Assembly: GCA_934167885.1 (NCBI GenBank)
Contig: CAKPMB010000002.1
Coordinates: 1-64,000 of the forward strand
Direction of reading: 5' to 3'
Length of the DNA stretch: 64,000 nucleotides
Source: an uncultured Bacilli bacterium
Lineage (GTDB): Bacteria > Bacillota_I > Bacilli_A > RF39 > UBA660
Position numbers and translations under genes: made by a program. The notes under the pieces are model-generated. The model did not search any database. It was not told where the DNA came from and worked only from the letters and a program-made list of their open reading frames with translations. Below, piece after piece: positions 54,112 through 62,311 of the stretch. Every line of letters starts with the position of its first letter. The first letter of the stretch is position 1.

Positions 54112-55279
54112 TATCATCAAAATTACGTATTAAATAAATAATTAAGATAGTAAACGGAATAATACTTAAAAACATAATATAATTTAAATACAAAACATTA
54201 TTTAAAAGTCCTATAACTAACAATAAAGCATGTCCTGTAACTCTCGATATACCAAGAGATGTTTCTAATATTAAATGATATTCTTCTTTTGATAAGGCAA
54301 CAAATAAGTCATTACTTTTATTAGCAATAAAAGAGTCACTACAAAGACTTATAAAAGTTATCCCTGTTGCATAAACAATTAAATAAACAATAAAAGCCCA
54401 ATTAGTTGGTTTAATACTTAAAATAACTAACATAATAGTAACTAAAACTAAAGTTAATATACTAAGATTTTTATATTGACTTTTTTTCAGTTTCGTTGCA
54501 TATAAAAGACAAGTTATACAAGTAAGAATTCCTAAAGCACTATTAAGAAGACCTATCACAAAATTAGATTTAAAATATAATATTTTATAAATGGTCATAA
54601 CTGATGCTAAAACCCCACCGCTTATGGTCCAACCTTTTAAATATTGAATGATTAAAACATCCCTTAGTTTACGATTATGCCACATTCTTTTAAATATTTT
54701 TAAAACATTAGATGGCTTTTTTTCTTTATTTTCTTCGCAAACAAAGAAGCTTAGAATAAAGATAATAACCATTAAAACAAAGACATATTTACCAATAGTT
54801 ATATAATCGGTCATCGATAATAAAATACCAAGAATAAGGGGAATTAAAATACTACTAACTTGATTAATACATGATAGAATTCCATCATACTTACGACGAT
54901 TGGTGTTCGTTATTTTTTCGGTATTTAAAATATTGCGAGGATAATAATAAAATCCTTCTCCTAATCCCTTAATAATTGCTACTAAATAAACATAGTTAAC
55001 AATTTTTTCTTTAAGCAACATAATAAGCGCTAGATATAGGGCTGTAAATGATAAACCGATACGGAAATAAGGAACCTTTAGTGAACCTTTTAGGGAATTT
55101 TTTATTATCCAAAAGGCAATAACTAGTGATAAATAAACAAATAAATAATATTTAGCAAAAGGCAATATTTCATAATTCGTTAAATTAAAGAAATATATAG
55201 CAAAGAAAGTATCAAAATAAATAGTTACAATATTACGTAAAATATTAATTAACGTAAAGGCTTTTAAATCTCTATTCAT
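54104..55279 (-). CDS. MFS-type transporter, substrate unknown
   Basis: 391 aa with eleven to twelve hydrophobic helices, a charged central loop (about residues 180-205) and an MFS-like sequence at the N-terminus (FTLINILRNIVTIYFDTFFAIYFF). No drug- or sugar-specific motif is clear. It starts on the last base of fhs (coupled), so it may move a one-carbon metabolite or simply be co-expressed. Confidence 0.78.
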   Translation of the reverse strand: MNRDLKAFTLINILRNIVTIYFDTFFAIYFFNLTNYEILPFAKYYLFVYLSLVIAFWIIKNSLKGSLKVPYFRIGLSFTALYLALIMLLKEKIVNYVYLVAIIKGLGEGFYYYPRNILNTEKITNTNRRKYDGILSCINQVSSILIPLILGILLSMTDYITIGKYVFVLMVIIFILSFFVCEENKEKKPSNVLKIFKRMWHNRKLRDVLIIQYLKGWTISGGVLASVMTIYKILYFKSNFVIGLLNSALGILTCITCLLYATKLKKSQYKNLSILTLVLVTIMLVILSIKPTNWAFIVYLIVYATGITFISLCSDSFIANKSNDLFVALSKEEYHLILETSLGISRVTGHALLLVIGLLNNVLYLNYIMFLSIIPFTILIIYLIRNFDDII

Positions 55280-56940
55280 TAAAATAACCCTTCAATACGA
55301 CCATTAGCGTGAATCTTCATTTTTAAATAGCTTGGACTCTTAGATAAACCTGGCATAGTCATAATATTGCCCATTAAAACAACGATAAAACCAGCCCCTG
55401 CTGATAATCTTATATCACTAACGTGCATTGTAAAGTTTCGAGGGGATCCTAATATTTTAGGATTATCGGTTAATGAATATTGCGTTTTAGCAATACAAAC
55501 TGGTAATTTATCAAAATGATATTTATTACAGAAAGCAATTTTTTGAAGAGCCTTATCACTAAATGTTACGTCATCGGCACGATATATTTCACGACATATG
55601 GTCTTAATCTTATCAATAATGCTTAAATCATAACTATAAAGAGGTTTATAATCAATTTCCTTATCACAAAGAGACACAATAGCACGCGCTAAATTAATTG
55701 AACCAGCGCCACCTAATTGATAAGCATCAGATATTTCAACCAAACATCCCATCTTTTTAACATAATCTAGGACATAAGCAATTTCTTTTTCGGTATCTTT
55801 ATAAAAATGATTTATACAAACAACGATATTCTTAGTATATTTTTGCATATTTTCAATATGCGTTCTTAAATTACCAATACCTTTTTGTAAGGCTTCAATA
55901 TTTTCAACATTAATATCATCACCTTTAACCCCACCATTATATTTAATACTACGAATTGTAGTATTTATAACAATAACACGGGGTTTAATAGATGCAATAG
56001 GACATTTTATATCTAAAAACTTCTCGGCTCCAAGGTCAGATCCAAAACCTGCTTCGGTAATAACATAATCACTTAATTTTAAAGCCATTTTTGTAGCAAT
56101 AATACTATTACAACCATGGGCAATATTAGCGAATGGACCACCATGAATAATAACTGGATTATGTTCAAGAGTTTGCACAACATTAGGCTTAATAGCATCT
56201 TTTAAAAGAATAGCAAGGGCATCAACACATTTTAAATCACGAGCAAAAATGGGTTTAGATGAAGTATTATAACCAACTAAAATATTGCCTAAACGTTTTT
56301 TTAGATCGCTTAATGAAGTAGCAAGACATAAAATGGCCATTATCTCACTAGCAACTGTTATGTTGTAATTATCCATTCGTTCAAGGCCTTTATTATCATA
56401 TTTAATTAAAACATTTCTTAAAGCCCGATCATTTAGATCAACACATCTTTTAAAAGCCACACGATCTAAATCAAAATGCAATTCATTTCCTTGATAAATA
56501 TGATTATCAATAATCGCTGCTAATAAATTATTACAACTTTCAATAGCATGCAAATCACCGGTAAAATGTAAGTTAATATCATCCATAGGAACAATTTGAG
56601 CATATCCACCACCAGTCGCGCCACCTTTTATTCCAAACACCGGACCTAAAGATGGTTCACGTAATACCGCTAAACTATTGTAACCTAGTGAACATAAAGC
56701 ATCATGTATACCAATGCTCATAGTCGTTTTCCCTTCACCAAATGGTGTAGGATTACTTGATGTAACAAGAATTAAATTACCATCAGAATTATTTTTAATT
56801 TTTTTATTAATATTTAAGGATATTTTAGCCTTATAATTACCATATAATTCTAAATATTGGGAACTAATAGACAATTTCTTTAAAACTTTCTTTATATTCC
56901 ACAATTTACAATCTTGACTTATTTCAATATCTGTTTTCAT
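55279..56940 (-). CDS. fhs: Formate--tetrahydrofolate ligase (Fhs)
   Basis: Makes 10-formyl-THF from formate, THF and ATP. P-loop TPFGEGKTTMSIGIHDAL, REPSLGPVFGIKGGATGGGYAQ, NLHFTGDLHAI, HGGPFANIAHGCNS and LSAGAGFIVVLMGNIMTMPGL. 553 aa from the ATG at 56940: GAGGTG lies 3 nt before it, so the GTG at 56946 is part of the ribosome site. Functions with FolD. Monocistronic start behind the ftsW terminator. Confidence 0.96.
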   Translation of the reverse strand: MKTDIEISQDCKLWNIKKVLKKLSISSQYLELYGNYKAKISLNINKKIKNNSDGNLILVTSSNPTPFGEGKTTMSIGIHDALCSLGYNSLAVLREPSLGPVFGIKGGATGGGYAQIVPMDDINLHFTGDLHAIESCNNLLAAIIDNHIYQGNELHFDLDRVAFKRCVDLNDRALRNVLIKYDNKGLERMDNYNITVASEIMAILCLATSLSDLKKRLGNILVGYNTSSKPIFARDLKCVDALAILLKDAIKPNVVQTLEHNPVIIHGGPFANIAHGCNSIIATKMALKLSDYVITEAGFGSDLGAEKFLDIKCPIASIKPRVIVINTTIRSIKYNGGVKGDDINVENIEALQKGIGNLRTHIENMQKYTKNIVVCINHFYKDTEKEIAYVLDYVKKMGCLVEISDAYQLGGAGSINLARAIVSLCDKEIDYKPLYSYDLSIIDKIKTICREIYRADDVTFSDKALQKIAFCNKYHFDKLPVCIAKTQYSLTDNPKILGSPRNFTMHVSDIRLSAGAGFIVVLMGNIMTMPGLSKSPSYLKMKIHANGRIEGLF

Positions 56941-56965
56941 ATTCACCTCAAGTATATTATATAAT

Positions 56966-57000
56966 AAAAAAATGTCTATTACTATAAATAGACATTTTTT
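56966..57000 (-). terminator. Terminator after ftsW
   Basis: AATGTCTATT / AATAGACATT (10 bp, 6-nt loop) with A and T runs on both sides; starts just past the ftsW stop. Confidence 0.85.
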
Positions 57001-58125
57001 TCATTGTTTTCTTAATGTTTTATTTTCAATAGCGACACGTTGAACAAAGGTTAAGGCTAAAACTAAAGATAAAGCATAACTGCCACCATATGATAAGAAT
57101 GGCAAAGGAACACCCGTTAGTGGCATAAGGCCCATTATACCACCTAAATTGATAATAATATGTAATAAAATATACCAAAATACTCCATAGCACATTAACC
57201 TCGAACTGTCATTATTAGACTGTTTAGCAATAATAAAAATTCGCCATAAAACAATAAATAATAATATCAAAATAGCAAAGCCCCCTACTAAACCTAATTC
57301 TTCAACAATAATAGCAAAGATAAAATCAGTATAAGCTTCTGGCAAATATAAATATTTCTGGGTGCTATTACCAAGACCTTTACCAAACATTCCCCCGTTA
57401 TTTATAGCTATATAACCATTACAAACCTGACTACCAGAATCATAAAACTTCTCTTCACTACATGGATTAAAGAAATCAAATCTCTCTAGTTGACGTTCAA
57501 AGAAAATTTGAACACCATTATTCATTAACAAAATGAAAACAATCAAGACTAAAGATGCAATACCAAGAAAAATATTTCGCTTAGTTTTCTTAGAAATAGG
57601 AAGCGATGTAAACATAAAGAAAACAATAAACACATAAATACACATCGTTCCTAAATCTGGTTGAATAAAAATTAATACCGCAATCAATAAAACTAAGGCT
57701 ATTTGCACTAAAAAACTCTTTAACTCAATATTTTTATTATTATATTTATAAGTTGATGCAAGCCATACAATAGTCGCCACCTTCGCAAACTCACTCGGTT
57801 GTAAAGTAACACCTTTAATAATTGTTATCCAACTCTTTGCCTGGTTTGATATCGTTCCATGAATTAAAACAACAATTAATAAAACAATAATCGCAATCAT
57901 CGCTAACCAGCTTATATAAGCATAACTCTTCGTTGGAAACTTAATTAAAAACCATGCTAGGATGAAACTAAAGACTAAGAATATTACTTGTTTAAGACAA
58001 TATGCATAAGGAGCCTTATCTTTAACATAACTAGTAACACTGCTAGCCGAAAAAATCATTACAATACCAATAGCAAAAAGTAAAATACTTGTTATTAACA
58101 ATATTTTATCAACTTTCTTTAACAT
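57001..58125 (-). CDS. ftsW: Septal/sporulation peptidoglycan glycosyltransferase (FtsW/RodA/SpoVE family)
   Basis: 374 aa with ten hydrophobic helices. SEDS-family motifs: TLQPSEFAKVATIVWLAS, IQPDLGTMCIYV, ERFDFFNPC, NGGMFGKGLGNSTQKYLYLPEAYTDFIFAIIVEELGLVGG and GVPLPFLSYGGSYALSL; these place it closest to FtsW. The large outside loop has a Cys pair (NPCSEEKFYDSGSQVCNGY), as seen in other gut Firmicutes. It polymerises lipid II, partnered with a class B PBP such as the one at 51.8-53.8 kb. Confidence 0.9.
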   Translation of the reverse strand: MLKKVDKILLITSILLFAIGIVMIFSASSVTSYVKDKAPYAYCLKQVIFLVFSFILAWFLIKFPTKSYAYISWLAMIAIIVLLIVVLIHGTISNQAKSWITIIKGVTLQPSEFAKVATIVWLASTYKYNNKNIELKSFLVQIALVLLIAVLIFIQPDLGTMCIYVFIVFFMFTSLPISKKTKRNIFLGIASLVLIVFILLMNNGVQIFFERQLERFDFFNPCSEEKFYDSGSQVCNGYIAINNGGMFGKGLGNSTQKYLYLPEAYTDFIFAIIVEELGLVGGFAILILLFIVLWRIFIIAKQSNNDSSRLMCYGVFWYILLHIIINLGGIMGLMPLTGVPLPFLSYGGSYALSLVLALTFVQRVAIENKTLRKQ

Positions 58126-58146
58126 AAGACTCCCTTCTTAATTATT

Positions 58147-59403
58147 TTAAATAAGTTCTATATCATCATCCTTCTTGGTAGTCTTAGATTTCTTTGCCAC
58201 CTTTTTAAGGTTATTATCTTTTTCTTTTAATTGTAATATAAGTAAGACAACCATTGCGATAATTAAAATAATAATCAAAATAATTAACAACGTTTTATTA
58301 TACTTAACTGTTTCTTTTGAGGCGCTATCTTTCACTACTTTTAAACTATATGTTTTAGAAAGACCATTTTCATGTTTAACAACGATCGAAACAACACTAC
58401 CATCCGTTAAATTTTCATTATCAACTACTTCATACTCAGTATCATCATTTGGTGTAATAATAAGGGATAACTTACTAGGAATTTCTGGAAATTTTAAAGT
58501 ATAATCATATTTTTTAGGATTAAAAGATAGCGAACATCCACGCACTTCAAGTTTTTTTAAATTTAATATTGATTCATCAATATCCTCTAATCTTTTTACT
58601 TTAATAACGTATTCATCAGTTACATTCTCATTAGTTACTTTAATTCTTATTTCATTGTCACCAACAATGAATGATTCGGGATTAATAATTTCTACCTTAG
58701 CAGTTTTAGCATTCGCCAACGCTTCTATTTTAGTGTTATTAATTCGATATGGAACAACCACATTATATTCATATTTAGACGATGAAAATTCCAAATCAAT
58801 ATCACTCAATGTTAGACTTTTAAGTGTTGTATCAGGTTTATTTTTTCTTTTGATGTTTAAAGTCCAATTCTTTTTAGTGCCATCAGGCGCAGTCACTAAA
58901 TATTGAATCTGCTTACTGCTACTATCGATAGGAAACGCAACTTCAAGTGGTGAACACTTAGCGTTTTTATCATTAGGAACACCTACTATTTCAATTGTTT
59001 CTGCATCGAATAAAACATCAAAACTATAAACGTAAACATCTTTAATTAATTCAACTTCTTCACCATTAATTTTAAGTGAAGACAAAGTATAATCACTAGA
59101 AGGAACATACTTAACAATTTTTATATAATAATTAGCCGGCGTGCCATCTTCTAAAATCATGCTTATATTCACTGTCGTATCAGATGTAAGCTCTATTTGA
59201 TGACCACTATCAGGAGATGCTGATTTAACATTATCACTAAGCTTATATTTAATAGTTGCAACCTTCGCATCAACTAAAACTTCACAATTATATCCACTAC
59301 ATTTAACTTCTTGATTATTTACGGTCAATTCTTCAAACTCAGATGCATAAACATTTGTGACAAAACACATAAATAACAAAAATAAAAAACCAAATTTCTT
59401 CAT
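58147..59403 (-). CDS. Secreted multi-domain beta-sandwich (cadherin-like) surface protein
   Basis: 418 aa from the ATG at 59403, chosen because the promoter (59425-59453) lies within the longer frame. Signal peptide (KKFGFLFLLFMCFVTNVYA), then four repeats of about 90 residues marked by LKSLTLSDIDLEFSSSKYEYN, LKKLEVRGCSLSFNPKKYDYTL and similar NGEEVELIKDVYVYSF, the cadherin-like beta-sandwich domain of Firmicutes. One C-terminal membrane helix (LLIILIIILIIAMVVLLI) and a Lys-rich tail anchor it. Likely a surface-display or adhesion role. Confidence 0.8.
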   Translation of the reverse strand: MKKFGFLFLLFMCFVTNVYASEFEELTVNNQEVKCSGYNCEVLVDAKVATIKYKLSDNVKSASPDSGHQIELTSDTTVNISMILEDGTPANYYIKIVKYVPSSDYTLSSLKINGEEVELIKDVYVYSFDVLFDAETIEIVGVPNDKNAKCSPLEVAFPIDSSSKQIQYLVTAPDGTKKNWTLNIKRKNKPDTTLKSLTLSDIDLEFSSSKYEYNVVVPYRINNTKIEALANAKTAKVEIINPESFIVGDNEIRIKVTNENVTDEYVIKVKRLEDIDESILNLKKLEVRGCSLSFNPKKYDYTLKFPEIPSKLSLIITPNDDTEYEVVDNENLTDGSVVSIVVKHENGLSKTYSLKVVKDSASKETVKYNKTLLIILIIILIIAMVVLLILQLKEKDNNLKKVAKKSKTTKKDDDIELI

Positions 59404-59424
59404 ATCATCCATCCTACAAAAGAA

Positions 59425-59453
59425 ATTATAACATTTTAGTAAAATTTTGTCTA
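59425..59453 (-). promoter_or_regulatory. Promoter of the cadherin-like surface protein gene
   Basis: TAGACA (59448-59453), a 17-bp spacer and TATAAT (59425-59430) preceded by TGT. Confidence 0.65.
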
Positions 59454-59607
59454 TATCCACCATATTCAATGTAAATGTGCAAAAAAACTAATTAACTCTA
59501 TAAGCTAACAAAACATAAAAATGATATTGAAATTTATTACAGAAAAAAAGCACAATATGTAATTTATTAAAATTTATCTAAAAATTATCCTTTAAGTAGT
59601 TGAATTT

Positions 59608-59652
59608 AAAAAGTCTAATAAGCAAAATTATGTACTTATTAGACTTTTTTTA
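59608..59652. terminator. Bidirectional terminator at the Nudix gene end
   Basis: AAAAAGTCTAATAAG / CTTATTAGACTTTTT (15 bp, 12-nt loop). It overlaps the stop of the Nudix gene and closes the operon to its right. Confidence 0.85.
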
Positions 59653-60096
59653 ATTAAATTTATACCCTAATTTTTCTAACTCCATTATAGCGATAGGAGA
59701 TAATTCCTTTTTAGATAATTTATCAATATCAAAAAACTCTGCACCAAGTGAATCGTCATTCACTTCATCCACTTTTACTTCATTCTTAATTTCATTATTG
59801 TAATTTGAAACTTTAAAGAAAATACCAGTATGATGTACCTTCACTAAAACATCTTCCTTAAATTGCCATTCAAAAGCAACAGAATCGGCATCAAATAATT
59901 GACAATCAACTACCTCTATGCCAACTTCTTCCATTAGCTCTCTTTTCAAAGCATCTTCTGGTCTTTCACAGAACTCTATTGTACCACCAGGTAAATCTAG
60001 TTTTCCATCATAAGGACCTCCAAATTTTTTAATAAGTAAAATTTTACCGCCTTGAATAACTAAACCATAAGCACCTAATTGTTTAAAATCTTTCAT
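59650..60096 (-). CDS. Nudix hydrolase
   Basis: A classic Nudix box: LPGGTIEFCERPEDALKREL, then MEEVGIE, which carries the GX5EX7REUXEEXGU pattern. 148 aa. The family includes 8-oxo-dGTP and nucleotide-sugar hydrolases; the substrate is not known. It is the last gene before the glycan-decoration operon. Confidence 0.9.
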   Translation of the reverse strand: MKDFKQLGAYGLVIQGGKILLIKKFGGPYDGKLDLPGGTIEFCERPEDALKRELMEEVGIEVVDCQLFDADSVAFEWQFKEDVLVKVHHTGIFFKVSNYNNEIKNEVKVDEVNDDSLGAEFFDIDKLSKKELSPIAIMELEKLGYKFN

Positions 60097-60178
60097 CTAT
60101 CCTTTCTCACTTTCTTATTTTTATTTTTTAAACTAATATAGTTATAGCATTATTTTAACTTAATTATATTAGTAAAAA

Positions 60179-61324
60179 CTACTTTTTCTTTCTTAAAACA
60201 TATCCATCGATTTCTTTATCGTTTTTATGATAACCTTCCCAGTCAAACTCTGTTATACTTTCAGCACAATAGTTGCAAAATGGAGTGAAATTATTTAACT
60301 TTTTTATAGCATCCCAACCACTAGATATTTCTGATAATTCTATATAATCATCTCTTGAAACAACATAATTTGTACCATATCTTTTATTTAAAATTTCTAT
60401 CAATAAAGGGTAATAACATTTTGCTATTTTTCCATCTCTCAAAAATCTACAAAATCTTCCAATACATTCTTTACTTACTTTATCGCCTGCGTTATTATTT
60501 TCTAATGTTAATCTAGTTTGAAATTTTTTTATTGGTTCAATCGGACTAAAGAAATCATCATTTATCAAATATGTGATTTTATTAGCATTTAATATATTTA
60601 ATATTTTGTCTATTTTTTTGTTTGTAGGTTCATATAAAGAAATAGATATTATTATATCATTATCTACAAATGATTTAATTACTTTCTTATCTAGCTTATC
60701 TAACAATAAACCATTTGATACTACTACAATTTTGGTTTTTGGTAGTATTCTCCTTGAAATATTTAATAATTCCGAAAAACTAGGATGTAATAATGGTTCT
60801 CCTCCTAAAATTCTAAAGTAATAGACATTAAATTTTTGCGATATTAATTTTATATCACGTTCATAATCAACCAAATCAACATAATTATTATCATAAATAT
60901 TCGAAAAATGAGCACATCCTTTACAATTTAAATTGCAATGATCAACAACATTTGTTTCTAAATAATTTAAAAATGGTAATGATAAATCAATTGAATCTAT
61001 ATAACTATTTAATTGTTCATAAGATTCCGAATTAGAATATAATACTCTTTCATCAACAATATTTATTTTCTTAAAACCAACATTTTTTAAATACTCAATT
61101 GTATCACCCATGATAATTGGCTTTTTTGTTATAAATATATTATCATTTTCAGGATTTAAACATTTCTCATTTAAAAAGATAATAGGAATATCTTTATATA
61201 GTTTCTGTGATATATCTGATTTATTTTCCAATTTAAGAAAACCATCAACTATGATATTGTGTTTTTCTAATTTTTTTGCAAACCCTATAGCAAAAGGTCC
61301 TGTTCCAAATATATAATTCTTCAT
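60179..61324 (-). CDS. Radical SAM protein with Rossmann-like N-terminal part (glycan modification?)
   Basis: 381 aa. The first 90 residues are a nucleotide-binding-like fold (NYIFGTGPFAIGFAKKL). The radical SAM domain has VVDHCNLNCKGCAHFS (CxxxCxxC), YFRILGGEPLLHPSF and VVVSNGLLLDKL. A C-terminal cysteine set (CIGRFCRF ... CYYPL ... FCNYC) could bind a further Fe-S cluster, as in SPASM-type proteins. Position in a glycosyltransferase operon suggests it modifies a sugar or lipid-linked group, which is inference. Confidence 0.8.
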   Translation of the reverse strand: MKNYIFGTGPFAIGFAKKLEKHNIIVDGFLKLENKSDISQKLYKDIPIIFLNEKCLNPENDNIFITKKPIIMGDTIEYLKNVGFKKINIVDERVLYSNSESYEQLNSYIDSIDLSLPFLNYLETNVVDHCNLNCKGCAHFSNIYDNNYVDLVDYERDIKLISQKFNVYYFRILGGEPLLHPSFSELLNISRRILPKTKIVVVSNGLLLDKLDKKVIKSFVDNDIIISISLYEPTNKKIDKILNILNANKITYLINDDFFSPIEPIKKFQTRLTLENNNAGDKVSKECIGRFCRFLRDGKIAKCYYPLLIEILNKRYGTNYVVSRDDYIELSEISSGWDAIKKLNNFTPFCNYCAESITEFDWEGYHKNDKEIDGYVLRKKK

Positions 61325-61336
61325 AAGTTTTCTCCT

Positions 61337-62311
61337 TTATTTTTTTACAAGTTGCAAATATGACATTCTTGAATCCAAATTTTCATACATCCAATCAAAT
61401 CTTCCATATTGTTTTAATTCACAATCAACTATCATTTTTAAAATAACATACATACGATATATTTCAATTCTAACTTTTTCATCATAATTTAACTTTTTAT
61501 TATCAAAGCCTTTCAAATAATAATCACTTGTTATTCCATCAATGGTATGAAAATAAAATGTCATCAATTCATCACAGAAATACAAATCTGAAAAATCAAC
61601 AATTCCAGCAACTTTTCCATCTTTTATTAGAACATTTCCATCCCATATATCAGTATGTGCTAAACAAAGATTGGAAATGTTATTTAAACTTTCTTTATTT
61701 GATATTATTATATTTTTAATATTGTCATAATTATTTTTTCCGAGATTAATATTTTTAGATTTAGCATTTTCTAATAAAAGTTCAAATAAATTCATTGTGA
61801 ATTCATAATTATTTTTAAATTTTTTATTTGGTTGACTTGGTAGAAAAAATTCTTGTCCTTTTATGGAACACATTCTTTTACTTAATATTCCTAATTGATA
61901 CTCAACATTATTTTTTTCTTCTTTGCTCATCCTTTCTTTTATTTCTAAATAATTCGTGCCATCAACATAACTCATAAAAATATATGGTGATTCACATAAC
62001 GAACAACTGTCATCATAGCATAATAACCTTGGAGATGGGAAGTCAATTTTTTCCATTAATTTTAACATTTCAACTTCCCACCAAAGTATATTTCTATCTG
62101 CGATTATCATTTTACTTTCATCTTTTGGTGCTATTTTTAATACTACCTTATTGCCATTATTTTCTATTAAATATACAGCATTTTTCATTCCACCACTTAA
62201 TATTGTTATTTTAATATTATCAGTATCAATATCATTAAATAATTTTTCGTACATAGCTTTAATATTAGATATATTTTGATAATTCTTAACCGAAGATTTA
62301 TTTCCATTCAT
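61337..62311 (-). CDS. Aminoglycoside/choline kinase-like phosphotransferase (LicA-like)
   Basis: 324 aa from the ATG at 62311, which overlaps the end of the glycosyltransferase gene by 14 bp. The APH fold motifs are present: GNKVVLKIAPKDESKMI (ATP-binding Lys), CLAHTDIWDGNVLI (the HxDxxxxN Brenner motif) and IVDFSDLYFCDE (the DFG-like Mg-binding Asp). In gut and oral Firmicutes such kinases often phosphorylate choline or a related alcohol for teichoic acid or capsule decoration. Substrate undetermined. Confidence 0.82.
   Translation of the reverse strand: MNGNKSSVKNYQNISNIKAMYEKLFNDIDTDNIKITILSGGMKNAVYLIENNGNKVVLKIAPKDESKMIIADRNILWWEVEMLKLMEKIDFPSPRLLCYDDSCSLCESPYIFMSYVDGTNYLEIKERMSKEEKNNVEYQLGILSKRMCSIKGQEFFLPSQPNKKFKNNYEFTMNLFELLLENAKSKNINLGKNNYDNIKNIIISNKESLNNISNLCLAHTDIWDGNVLIKDGKVAGIVDFSDLYFCDELMTFYFHTIDGITSDYYLKGFDNKKLNYDEKVRIEIYRMYVILKMIVDCELKQYGRFDWMYENLDSRMSYLQLVKK

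Noticed and set aside
56941..57000. Folate riboswitch ahead of fhs
   Set aside because: The leader is only about 50 bases and is filled by the ftsW terminator, a -10 box and the ribosome site; no aptamer-sized structure.
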